A DNA stretch of 64,000 nucleotides from Deltaproteobacteria bacterium (GTDB lineage: Bacteria; Myxococcota; Kuafuiibacteriia; Kuafuiibacteriales; Kuafuiibacteriaceae). The notes under the pieces were generated by a model that worked only from the letters and a program-made list of their open reading frames with translations, was not told the origin of the DNA and made no database searches. Made by a program: the position numbers and the translations under genes. Shown piece after piece: positions 16,071 through 23,576 of the stretch. Numbering within the stretch: position 1 is the stretch's first letter; each line of letters begins with the position of its first letter. The DNA is taken from the NCBI GenBank assembly GCA_020632995.1, contig JACKEN010000006.1, positions 62,001-126,000 of the forward strand, in the 5' to 3' direction.

Positions 16071-17099
16071 CTACTCCACCGCCGCGCTCGCCTCGGGGTG
16101 CAGCACGAAGCGGGTGCCGCCGGCGCGTGAGTCGCGCTCCACCAGCGCGGCGCCGTCGATGCCCGCGCTGACGAGGCTCTTGCGGATCCGGTGCACGAGG
16201 ACGTGGATGTCATTGGTGGTCTTGGTCTGTCGCGGCCACAGCCGCTCCAACACCACGTCGTCGGGGATGAGCTCTCCTGGCCTGTGTGGCTCGGGCGGCG
16301 CGAGGAGCAGCGACAGGAGCTCGGCGCGACGCTCGGGGAGGTAGGCGGCGCACCCATCTACGTACAGGCGCGCGCCGCGCGGGAGGAAGGCGAGGCGGAC
16401 CGCGCGGGGGCGGCGGTCGGTGGACTCGTCGGCCACGGTGGACGCGAGCATGCCCCCGAACGCGAGGACCTGGATGGTCTCGCCCCCGACCTCGATGCGC
16501 GCGCCCGAGGCGCAGGTCGCGACGTGGCCCCCGGCGAGCGCCTCACCGTCGATGCGCGCGTCGGTCCCGAGCTCCACCGAGAGCCCGCTGCCGGTGCGCC
16601 AGAACGTCAGCGCGCGAGGCGGCCATCCGTCGATGCGGAGCGCGTCGTCCCCACCCCCGACCGTGTAGGGGGAGCTCGACACCCCGAACACGCCGCCGTC
16701 GAGCTTGCGCAGGACCCAGTCGTCCTCGGTGGGTGGCGCGTCATCCTCGTGGACCAGGGTGAGCTCGAGGCCGGGGAGGGCGATGAGGTCGTCCGCCGCC
16801 AGCGCGCGCTCGGACTCGACCTGCTCTCCGCCGACCTCCGTGCGTCCCTTGCCGAGGCGCACGACGCGGGGCTCGTCACCGGCCATGTGCACGAGGGCGT
16901 GTCGTCGGCTCGCGCGCTCGTCGGTGAGGACGATGTCGCAGTCCGGCGCGCGCCCGATGAGGACGCCGCCGCTGGACACCGCCACCCGCGCGCCGGGCCT
17001 GGGGTCCCGGGCCGGCGGAGCCGTCCCACCCGCCTCCGCCGGGCTCTGCCCGGCTGCGCGCTCCGCTTGCGTGCTCGAGGTGCTGAGCCAGTAGGTCAA
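16071..17099 (-). CDS. FHA-domain protein with C-terminal OmpR-type winged helix
   Basis: Up to 342 residues. An FHA domain (VLIGRAPDCDIVLTDERASRRHALV, with the phosphothreonine-binding Arg, Ser and His) is followed by a second, degenerate FHA-like segment (VFGVSSSPYTVGGGDDALRI). The C-terminus is an OmpR/PhoB-type DNA-binding domain (DDVVLERLWPRQTKTTNDIHVLVHRIRKSL). There is no receiver domain, so it probably couples Ser/Thr phosphorylation to transcription; a Ser/Thr kinase gene lies 700 bases away. Start is uncertain: TTG 17099 follows a purine-rich stretch, but GTG 16985 would leave a dispersed repeat (16999-17072) wholly upstream. Confidence 0.8.
   Translation of the reverse strand: MTYWLSTSSTQAERAAGQSPAEAGGTAPPARDPRPGARVAVSSGGVLIGRAPDCDIVLTDERASRRHALVHMAGDEPRVVRLGKGRTEVGGEQVESERALAADDLIALPGLELTLVHEDDAPPTEDDWVLRKLDGGVFGVSSSPYTVGGGDDALRIDGWPPRALTFWRTGSGLSVELGTDARIDGEALAGGHVATCASGARIEVGGETIQVLAFGGMLASTVADESTDRRPRAVRLAFLPRGARLYVDGCAAYLPERRAELLSLLLAPPEPHRPGELIPDDVVLERLWPRQTKTTNDIHVLVHRIRKSLVSAGIDGAALVERDSRAGGTRFVLHPEASAAVE
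16999..17072 (+). repeat. Dispersed repeat, long copy A
   Basis: About 74 bases closely matching the copy at 22149-22221 in inverted orientation (roughly 64 of 74 positions by eye). Shared blocks are GGCCGGCGGAGCCGTCCCAC and GCTGCGCGCTCCGCTTGCGT. It falls at the 5' end of the FHA/winged-helix gene. It either encodes a linker or is untranslated, depending on the start chosen. Confidence 0.7.
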
Positions 17100-17110
17100 G
17101 CCGGCCCACC

Positions 17111-17710
17111 CTACCGCAGGGTCAAGGTCGTCGACCACACCGCGCCGATCTGGCACCCCTCGTCGTTCGGGTTGAACAGGTCGAAGTAGTCCTCGCGGTA
17201 GGTCCGCGCCACCTCGAAGCGCCCACCGTTACAGCGCCGATTGTCGCCGGACCACCAGCAGCCGAGGTACGCGTCGTAGACGTACTGCGTGTATCCGTCG
17301 AGGCTCGCGTCCGCGCCGTTCTCGTCGAGCTCCGCGACGTGGATCGCCACCAGGATCTCCTGCCCGTCCCGGCGGGGGACGTCGACCCAGGCGGACTCAT
17401 TGACCAGGCTGGAGTTCAGCGCCCCGTACTCGGCGTTGAGGACGAGGTCCCGCGGGGTGGTGACGGCGGCGCGGTCCCACTCCGCGGTTTCGTCGGCGCG
17501 GGTGTAGATCTCGAGGGAGGCCGTGAACTCACCTGGGTTCCCCGGCTCGGGGTCGCAGTCGTTGGTGGAGGAGACCTGGTCAAAGGAGGCGGTGAAGCGG
17601 TCGGTGGGGACGTCGGAGACGCTGGGGTCGCCGGGGCGGTCGCGCTCGGTCCCGCCGCAGGCGGCGGTGAGGGCGAGCAGGAGGAGCAGGGAGCAGCGGG
17701 TGTTCTTCAT
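17111..17710 (-). CDS. Hypothetical lipoprotein
   Basis: 199 residues with a clear signal peptide MKNTRCSLLLLLALTAACGG (lipobox TAAC). The mature part has six further cysteines (for example GCWWSGDNRRCNGG) and is beta-rich, with many acidic and aromatic residues. I do not recognise the family. Its stop lies 11 bases before the TTG start of the FHA regulator on the same strand, so they may be one unit. It lies 48 bases downstream of the Ser/Thr kinase gene stop. Confidence 0.75.
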   Translation of the reverse strand: MKNTRCSLLLLLALTAACGGTERDRPGDPSVSDVPTDRFTASFDQVSSTNDCDPEPGNPGEFTASLEIYTRADETAEWDRAAVTTPRDLVLNAEYGALNSSLVNESAWVDVPRRDGQEILVAIHVAELDENGADASLDGYTQYVYDAYLGCWWSGDNRRCNGGRFEVARTYREDYFDLFNPNDEGCQIGAVWSTTLTLR

Positions 17711-17758
17711 GCCCCGAGCGTCGGCCCGCGGGCCCGCCGAGGCACTTTCAGCACCGTG

Positions 17759-19531
17759 TCAGTCGCCGGCCGGGGCGTCCAGCCAGAGCGCGAGCGCGGC
17801 GGCGATCACCCCTCCGCAGCTGGCGATGGGGACCGCGATCCCAGCGTGTGTCGGGGACACCATCCCAAACACGACGCCGAAGATCAGCACCGGTGCTCCG
17901 AAGAGCACCCGACGATCGAGCACGAACCCACCGAACAGGAAGGCGGGCAGCACCGCGAAGCACTCCAACAGGAGCAGCTGCACGATCGGGAGCCCCAGCC
18001 CCCAGCCGATGGCGGTGAAGGCGCACGCGTACGCGTAGGTGAAGACGCCCAGCGCGGCGAGCTGACGGCTCAGTGTGTTGTGCCGCTCCGATCGCCACAG
18101 CAACGCGAGGATGGCGACGCTGCCGACGCCGATCATCACCTGCAAGGTGAGTTGCTGCGGGTAGTCGACGACGATTCGGGTCATGGAGAGCGCGAAGGTC
18201 GCCGCAAGGAGCAGCCCGCCGAGGCCGGCGAAGGCGAGGCGCCGTGTCCTCGCGCCCACCCGGGGGTCGCGCTCCGCCGCACCGCGCTCGAGCGCCTCGG
18301 TGCGCTGGGCCCGGGAGGCCTGCTGCGTGCGCAGCAGGTCGAGCTGCGCCGCGCGCGCGGGGTCAGGCGCTTCGAGCTCCGCCAGGAGCGCTTCAGCCGC
18401 GCCGGCGTTGCCCGCTCGGACCTCGAAGTCGAACATGGCGCCCCGCACGGAGGTGGCCAGCCGCCGCGCCTCGGCGTTCTCGGGCCAGATGCGCAGCGCC
18501 TCGGCCAATGCGAAGCGTGCCTCGTCGAAGGCGCGCCGCACCGTGGCCTCGTCGGCGCCGGCCTCGCCGATGACCGCGCCGCGGGCCTCAGCGGACGTCG
18601 TGAGCGCCACCGACGCGCGGTGCTCGAGCGCGGCCTGCAGCGCCTCCCGGAGCTCGCGCACCGATCGGAAGCGCGCCTCGGGCTCCCGCGCGGTGGCGCG
18701 GGCGCAGATCCGGGCGAGCTCGGGGGGGACGTCCGGGCCGAGCTCGACCGGCGGGCCCTCGAGGATGTGCTCCACCACGTCCACGAACCGGCCCCCGGCG
18801 TGGAGGGGGCGCCCGCTCAGCGCGTGAAAGAGCGTCGCCCCGACCAGGTACACGTCGGTGCGCGGGGTGAAGGGCCCCTGCTCGATCATCTCGGGCGCCA
18901 TGTACGCAGGCGTGCCCACCACGCCCTTCTGCGGCGCCTCACCGACCCGAAGGGCGATGCCCCAGTCGAGCAGGAACACCTCTCCGAACTCCCCGAGCAT
19001 CACGTTCGCCGGCTTCACGTCGCGGTGGAGGACGCCCCGGCTGTGCGCGAACTCCAGCGCGCGGCAGACGCCGCTGAGCGTCTCCACGTGGGCGCGCCAC
19101 CGATCCTCGGGCAGCGTGCGCCACATGGCGTGCTCGGGGTCCGCGAGGAGGGCCTCGTAGGACACCCCGGACACCCGCTTCATCAGCACCGAGGGGCGCC
19201 CGTCGGCCCCGACGCCGAGCGCGTGGATCGGCAGGATGTTCGGGTGCTCGAGGGAGCCCGTGATGCGCGCCTCGCGGCACAGGCGCGCAGCCGCGGCCTC
19301 GCTCGCCTCGGGCCTCAGGCGCTTGATCGCCACGTCGCGGTTGAGCGCGCGCTGCCGAGCGCGGTGCACGATCCCCATCCCGCCCTTGCCGAGCAGCTCC
19401 AGGATCTCCACCTCGTCGCGGACGTCGGCGAGGCCGTCGTCGACCGGGTCACCGTCGTCCGAGGCTCGGATCGAGCGCCCAGCGGAGGCCTCGCGCAGGC
19501 GCTCCGGCAAACCGAGGGTCTCCCAGCGCAT
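17759..19531 (-). CDS. Membrane-anchored Ser/Thr protein kinase (Hanks type)
   Basis: 590 residues. The glycine loop is LLGKGGMGIVHRA (47-58), catalytic lysine 70 is in DVAIKRL, the catalytic loop is HRDVKPANVML (Asp171), and the metal-binding motif is DWG rather than DFG (189-191). The activation-segment end is GTPAYMAPE. A helical linker (about 300-400) follows, then a C-terminal block of about six hydrophobic helices (about 415-585), unlike the single-helix anchor of PknB-type kinases. The multi-helix block may sense a membrane signal. It neighbours an FHA-domain regulator, a plausible phosphoprotein reader. Confidence 0.9.
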   Translation of the reverse strand: MRWETLGLPERLREASAGRSIRASDDGDPVDDGLADVRDEVEILELLGKGGMGIVHRARQRALNRDVAIKRLRPEASEAAAARLCREARITGSLEHPNILPIHALGVGADGRPSVLMKRVSGVSYEALLADPEHAMWRTLPEDRWRAHVETLSGVCRALEFAHSRGVLHRDVKPANVMLGEFGEVFLLDWGIALRVGEAPQKGVVGTPAYMAPEMIEQGPFTPRTDVYLVGATLFHALSGRPLHAGGRFVDVVEHILEGPPVELGPDVPPELARICARATAREPEARFRSVRELREALQAALEHRASVALTTSAEARGAVIGEAGADEATVRRAFDEARFALAEALRIWPENAEARRLATSVRGAMFDFEVRAGNAGAAEALLAELEAPDPARAAQLDLLRTQQASRAQRTEALERGAAERDPRVGARTRRLAFAGLGGLLLAATFALSMTRIVVDYPQQLTLQVMIGVGSVAILALLWRSERHNTLSRQLAALGVFTYAYACAFTAIGWGLGLPIVQLLLLECFAVLPAFLFGGFVLDRRVLFGAPVLIFGVVFGMVSPTHAGIAVPIASCGGVIAAALALWLDAPAGD

Positions 19532-19534
19532 CGA

Positions 19535-20464
19535 CTACCGTGAGCGCGCGGCGCGGTCGCGATCCTTGATGCGCTTGCCCAGCTCGGACTGCAGCACCTT
19601 CGAGGGCAGGGTGCGGCTCACCAGCTCCGCCACGTGCTCGGACGCGAGGATCAGCTTCTCGAGGTCGACCCCGGTCTCGTAGCCCATGCCCTCGAGCATG
19701 TAGACGAGGTCCTCGGTGGCGAGGTTGCCGGAGGCGCCGGGGGCGTAGGGGCAGCCGCCGAGGCCGCCGAACGCGGAGTCGAAGATCGTGACGCCGAGGT
19801 CGAGCCCGGCGAGGACGTTGGCGAGGGCGGTGCCGCGGGTGTCGTGCATGTGGAGCGCGATCCGGTCGAGCGGCAAGATCGCCTGCAGGCGGCCCACGAT
19901 GTCGCGGACCTGGCGTGGGTTCGCGACCCCGATCGTGTCGCCGAGGCTGACCTCGTCGATCCCCACGTCGAAGAGGCGCTCCACGATGCGCACCGGCACC
20001 GCGGGATCGACCGCGCCCTCGTAGGGGCAGCCGAACACGGTCGAGACGTAGCCGCGGACCCACATGCCCTCGGCCTTGGCCGCGCGGGCGACCTCCTCCA
20101 GCACCTCGAGCGCCTCGGCGATCGACTTGTTGATGTTCTTCTTGGAGTGGGCCTCGGAGGCGGAGAGGAAGATGGCGACAGCGTCCAGGCCCGCCGCCTT
20201 GGCCCCCTCGAGCCCGCGCAGGTTGGGGACCAGCGCGCTGTACCGGACCCCGGGGACCCGGGGCGCCTGCTCCGCCACCATGGCCGCGTCGGCCAGCTGC
20301 GGGATCCACCGGGGCGAGACGAAGCTGGTGAGCTCGATGCGGGTCAGCCCTGCGTCGGCGAGCATCCCGGCCAACCTGACCTTCTCGTCAGTCGGCACGA
20401 AGGCGGCCTCGTTCTGCAGGCCATCCCGCAGCCCGACCTCGTGGATTCGGATGACCTCCCCCAT
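19535..20464 (-). CDS. mvaB: Hydroxymethylglutaryl-CoA lyase
   Basis: 309 residues, a DRE-TIM metallolyase that cleaves 3-hydroxy-3-methylglutaryl-CoA to acetoacetate and acetyl-CoA in leucine degradation. Motifs are EVGLRDGLQNE at residues 9-19, TSFVSPRWIPQLAD, and HMHDTRGTALAN (metal-binding His pair). The family signature region GGLGGCPYAPGASGNLATED contains the catalytic Cys. Full length with no gaps. The gene ends three bases before the kinase start and is divergent from an SCP2-domain gene, placing it in an acyl-CoA neighbourhood with the CaiB/BaiF transferase. Confidence 0.94.
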   Translation of the reverse strand: MGEVIRIHEVGLRDGLQNEAAFVPTDEKVRLAGMLADAGLTRIELTSFVSPRWIPQLADAAMVAEQAPRVPGVRYSALVPNLRGLEGAKAAGLDAVAIFLSASEAHSKKNINKSIAEALEVLEEVARAAKAEGMWVRGYVSTVFGCPYEGAVDPAVPVRIVERLFDVGIDEVSLGDTIGVANPRQVRDIVGRLQAILPLDRIALHMHDTRGTALANVLAGLDLGVTIFDSAFGGLGGCPYAPGASGNLATEDLVYMLEGMGYETGVDLEKLILASEHVAELVSRTLPSKVLQSELGKRIKDRDRAARSR

Positions 20465-20566
20465 GCGCTAACCCCCCTTGAAGATAGGGACGTGTGCCGC
20501 TCTGTGTCAAAGGTGGGTGGGGCGGCGTTGACAGCGCAGCATGGCCTTGGCAGAGTCCCTCCGGTC

Positions 20567-20588
20567 GTTGACTGAGGAATCAATCAAC
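20567..20588. promoter_or_regulatory. Inverted repeat upstream of the SCP2 gene
   Basis: GTTGACTGA and TCAATCAAC match as nine-base arms with one mismatch around GGAA. It lies 24 bases before the SCP2-domain start in the divergent region shared with HMG-CoA lyase. The TTGA-N-TCAA shape recalls operators of fatty-acid regulators, but no regulator gene is adjacent. Confidence 0.4.
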
Positions 20589-20612
20589 CGCCACCCTGAA
20601 AGGAATACACCG

Positions 20613-20945
20613 ATGAGCGATCTGACCGCGAAGGAAGTCTTCGAGACCCACATCCCCAGCCGGCTGGCCAGCAAGCCCGACGTGGTGACCTCCATCAACA
20701 ACTCCTACCAGTTCGACCTCACCGGCGACGGCGGCGGCAAGTGGGTGGTGGACCTCACCGAGCCCGGCGGCAAGGTGTTCGCGGGCGAGAAGGCCGACCC
20801 CGGGGTCACCGTGACCATGACCGCAAGCGACTTCGTGGACCTGGTGAACGGCAAGCTGAACGGCCAGATGGCGTTCCTGCAGGGCAAGCTCAAGATCAAG
20901 GGCGACATGAGCCTCGCCCTCAAGCTCCAGCAGGTCCTGGGCTGA
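20613..20945 (+). CDS. SCP2 sterol-binding domain protein
   Basis: 110 residues from the ATG at 20613, preceded by AAAGGA; the frame opens earlier at 20541 without a ribosome site. The single-domain SCP2 fold is recognisable from GGGKWVVDLTEPGGKVFAGEKADPGVTV and the closing DFVDLVNGKLNGQMAFLQGKLKIKGDMSLALKL. SCP2 domains form a hydrophobic tunnel for lipids or acyl-CoA. It lies next to a CaiB/BaiF transferase on the same strand (49 bases apart) and opposite HMG-CoA lyase, consistent with lipid or acyl-CoA handling in the cytoplasm. Confidence 0.92.
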   Translation: MSDLTAKEVFETHIPSRLASKPDVVTSINNSYQFDLTGDGGGKWVVDLTEPGGKVFAGEKADPGVTVTMTASDFVDLVNGKLNGQMAFLQGKLKIKGDMSLALKLQQVLG

Positions 20946-20994
20946 GATCGAGCCTCGGCGCCCTCCACACCTCGGGGGGCGCCGCGCCGCCGCC

Positions 20995-22149
20995 ATGGAC
21001 GGACCCCTCCGCGGCCTCCGGGTCGTCGACCTCTCCCGGCTCCTGCCCGGGCCCTACGCCACGCGCCAGCTGGCCGAGCTGGGGGCCGAGGTCATCAAGG
21101 TCGAGGACCCCCTGGGCGGCGACTACGCCCGCTGGTACCCGCCCCTCATGGGCGAGCCGCCGGCGAGCGGCATCTTCCGCGAGCTGAACCGGGGCAAGAA
21201 GAGCGTCGCCCTCGACCTCAAGCGGCCCGAGGCGCAAGAGGCCTTGCGGATCCTCATCGGCACCGCCGACGTGCTCGTCGACTCGTTCCGCCCCGGCGTC
21301 CTCGCCCGCCTCGGCCTTGACCCGGCCGCGCTGATGAAGGCCCACCCGCGCCTGATCTACTGCGCGATCACCGGCTTCGGACTCACCGGCCCCGACGCGA
21401 GCCGGGCCGGCCACGACATGACCTACCAGGCCAAGGTGGGCGCCCTCTCGATGGGGCCCACCGCCGGGCGCCCGGGCCTCGGGCCGCTCCAGATCGCCGA
21501 CCTCGGCGGGGCCCTGGTGGCGGTGAGCGGCATCCTGCTCGCCCTGTACGAGCGCGAGCGCACCGGGGTCGGCAAGGTGGTGGACACCGCCCTCTCCGAG
21601 AGCGCGCTCGCCTTCGCTTCAGTGTATTTCGGCAAGGACCTCGCGGGCGAGGCGCCCCGCCGCGGCGAGGAGATGCTGGACGGCTCCCGCCCCTCCTACA
21701 CCCTCTACGACACCGCGGACGGGCGCTGGCTCGCGGTGGCGCCGCTCGAGCCCAAGTTCTGGAGCGCCTTCTTGAAGGTGGTGGAGCTCCCCCACCTCGC
21801 CCACGCGAGCATGGACGGCGGGGCCCAGGGCGAGGCGGTGAAGGCCGAGATCCAGGCCCGGCTCCGCACCCGCACCGCGGCCGAGTGGGCCGAGGCCTTC
21901 GAGGGCGTGGAGGCCTGCGTGGAGGTGGTGCAGGACATCGCCGAGGCCCGCCGCGACCCGCACCTCATGGCGCGCGGCGCCTTCAGGCCCGACGGCACCT
22001 GCCGCAGCCCGATCCGGGTGGGCAGCTTCGCCGAGCTGGCCGCGGCGCCCGAAGCCCTGGGTGAGAGCCCGGGGTTGGGGGAGCACACCGAGGCGGTGTT
22101 GCGCGCGGCCGGGGTGCCCGACGCGCTGGTGGCGAGCCTCGCCGGCTGA
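20995..22149 (+). CDS. CaiB/BaiF family CoA-transferase (alpha-methylacyl-CoA racemase-like)
   Basis: 384 residues, a family III CoA-transferase or racemase. The N-terminal GLRVVDLSRLLPGPYATRQLAELGAEVIKVE is typical, as is ELNRGKKSVALDLK. GHDMTYQAKVGALS contains His140-Asp141, the position used by methylacyl-CoA racemases and by the covalent aspartate in transferases. The C-terminal wrap is complete. The racemase-type GHD-x-x-Y favours an AMACR-like activity on branched acyl-CoA, consistent with the SCP2 gene immediately upstream. Racemase versus transferase cannot be settled from sequence. Confidence 0.9.
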   Translation: MDGPLRGLRVVDLSRLLPGPYATRQLAELGAEVIKVEDPLGGDYARWYPPLMGEPPASGIFRELNRGKKSVALDLKRPEAQEALRILIGTADVLVDSFRPGVLARLGLDPAALMKAHPRLIYCAITGFGLTGPDASRAGHDMTYQAKVGALSMGPTAGRPGLGPLQIADLGGALVAVSGILLALYERERTGVGKVVDTALSESALAFASVYFGKDLAGEAPRRGEEMLDGSRPSYTLYDTADGRWLAVAPLEPKFWSAFLKVVELPHLAHASMDGGAQGEAVKAEIQARLRTRTAAEWAEAFEGVEACVEVVQDIAEARRDPHLMARGAFRPDGTCRSPIRVGSFAELAAAPEALGESPGLGEHTEAVLRAAGVPDALVASLAG

Positions 22150-22221
22150 CGCAAGCGGAGCGCGCAGCTGGGGAAGCCCGCCGAAGAGGGGTGGGACGGC
22201 TCCGCCGGCCAGGGACCCCAG
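22149..22221 (-). repeat. Dispersed repeat, long copy B
   Basis: Begins at the stop codon of the CaiB/BaiF gene and fills most of the 86-base convergent gap to the next gene. Read on the minus strand it matches copy A at 16999-17072, with identical blocks CTGGGGTCCC, GGCCGGCGGAGCCGTCCCAC and GCTGCGCGCTCCGCTTGCGT. Confidence 0.7.
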
Positions 22222-22235
22222 GAATGCTCCTGCGG

Positions 22236-22886
22236 TCACGCTTCGACGAGGAGCAGGGCGGAGAGCCCGCCGTCGTGCTCCTGCGCGTAGAAGAGGCACG
22301 GGCTGAGGCGGTCGTGCGCGGACAGCCGCCGCGGGTGGTAGGCCTCGCGAAAGGCCTCTTGCAGCATGCAGAAGCTCTGCAGCGCGAAGAGGCTCGACAG
22401 CTCGTCTTCCTCACCTGAGAGGTCGAGCTCCTCGAAGGTGTCTCCCACCTCGGAGGGCATCTCGTCCCTCGCCTCCAACAGGCCTGGGATCGTGATCGGG
22501 CCGACCTCCTCGAAGACGCAGTTGTTCAGGCGGTCGACGAGGGGCAGGCCGACGCCGGGTGCGGCGAGGGTCTGGGGGCGCACGGGCCCGTAGCCCGCGA
22601 GGTAGGCCTCGCCGTGGGCGGTTCCGAAGTAGAAGACGTAGGCCTGCACCGGTCCGGCGAGGGAGAGGGCGTTCGCGGCTTCGAGTGCGCCCTGCACCTG
22701 CTCGGTCAGCGCTCGGTGGGCGGCGGGGCTCGCGAGGCTCCGCACCGCGTCGAGCCGATCTTGCAGCGCCGCGCGGGCGCGGGCGTCGTCCTCGGGGTCG
22801 GAGAACGCCCGGAAGCGCTCGATCCGCGTTGCGAAGGCGCTGAGCCGGCCCTCGAGCGCGCGAGCGTCGTCAGCCTGGTGAACCAT
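22236..22886 (-). CDS. Hypothetical protein
   Basis: 216 residues from the ATG at 22886 (the frame also opens at 22922). I do not recognise it. The N-terminal 90 residues are helical (DARALEGRLSAFATRIERFRAF), with no signal peptide. The centre has a hydrophobic beta patch, AYVFYFGTAHGEAYLAGYG, and the C-terminal part is acidic (FEELDLSGEEDELSSLF) before a final hydrophobic strand LSALLLVEA. It is probably cytoplasmic. It is convergent with the CaiB/BaiF gene and separated from it by a repeat, and lies on the same strand as the globin gene after a 126-base gap. Confidence 0.6.
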   Translation of the reverse strand: MVHQADDARALEGRLSAFATRIERFRAFSDPEDDARARAALQDRLDAVRSLASPAAHRALTEQVQGALEAANALSLAGPVQAYVFYFGTAHGEAYLAGYGPVRPQTLAAPGVGLPLVDRLNNCVFEEVGPITIPGLLEARDEMPSEVGDTFEELDLSGEEDELSSLFALQSFCMLQEAFREAYHPRRLSAHDRLSPCLFYAQEHDGGLSALLLVEA

Positions 22887-23012
22887 GATGTGGTGTGTGG
22901 GCGCGCTCGGGCCCGGAGTCAAGGTCGGGTCCCAGGTCGACCTGCTGGGGGATAGGTCTTCTGGCCGTCGTGGTGTGACGAGGCACTGGGCGAAAGCCCA
23001 GGGAGGCGTCAG

Positions 23013-23456
23013 TCATTCTTCTTTGGGCCACGTCCACTGTGGCACGTCGCGGATCGGGTGCAGCTCCGCCTCACTCTTGGCCCAAGAGTTCTGCTGCGCG
23101 ACGGTGGCTCCGAAGTCGAGATGCTCTCGGATCGCTTGCCGGAACCGCGCGTCGGCCGGGAGGCCGGCCTCGTCGATGGCCTCGAGGTAGAGCGCGACGA
23201 AGCGTTCGCGCTCCTCGTCCGTGATGTGCAGGTGGCGATGGACGTCGATCAGATGTCGAAAGCCAACCCCGCGCGAGAAGCGGTCCGGACCACCGAACGA
23301 CTCTGCGGTGAACCAGGTCAGGTGATCGACGTGTCTGGGCTTGCGCTCGGTGAACAGACGCCGGAGCAGGTCGTCCGCGAGGACCTTCTCGTAGAACAGC
23401 TCCTCGACACGGTGAAGCGCGGCGTCGCCGCCGGCATGCTCGAACAAGGTCTTCAT
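23013..23456 (-). CDS. Truncated haemoglobin (group II-like)
   Basis: 147 residues. The start MKTLFEHAGGDAALHRVEELFYEKVLADDLL is the classic truncated-globin A/B-helix region. The FRHLIDVHRHLHITDEERER segment holds the proximal histidine (one of His73-77), and QQNSWAKSE provides a group II-type tryptophan at about 125. Functions known for the family are O2/NO binding and detoxification; the substrate here is unknown. It is divergent from a TetR regulator, and both start regions carry the same ACGAGAC-N5-GTCTCG operator, so it is very probably repressed by that regulator. Confidence 0.9.
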   Translation of the reverse strand: MKTLFEHAGGDAALHRVEELFYEKVLADDLLRRLFTERKPRHVDHLTWFTAESFGGPDRFSRGVGFRHLIDVHRHLHITDEERERFVALYLEAIDEAGLPADARFRQAIREHLDFGATVAQQNSWAKSEAELHPIRDVPQWTWPKEE

Positions 23457-23481
23457 CGGTGCTTCCTTTCGAGATGGCGAG

Positions 23482-23500
23482 ACGAGACGGTTCGTCTCGC
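23482..23500. promoter_or_regulatory. TetR operator 1 (globin side)
   Basis: ACGAGAC-GGTTC-GTCTCGC. The inner six bases CGAGAC/GTCTCG form a perfect inverted repeat with a five-base spacer. It lies 26 bases upstream of the globin start and has the same arms and spacer as operator 2. Confidence 0.75.
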
Positions 23501-23537
23501 CGACCAGACGATGCGCGTCTTCGGCGGCTCATGTCAA

Positions 23538-23558
23538 GACGAGACGTGTCGTCTCGTC
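23538..23558. promoter_or_regulatory. TetR operator 2 (regulator side)
   Basis: GACGAGAC-GTGTC-GTCTCGTC, a perfect eight-base inverted repeat with a five-base spacer, 19 bases before the TetR start. Its centre is 57 bases from that of operator 1. Two near-identical sites in one divergent gap strongly suggest joint control of the globin and the regulator itself. Confidence 0.8.
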
Positions 23559-23576
23559 CGTGGTAGGGACCTCTCG

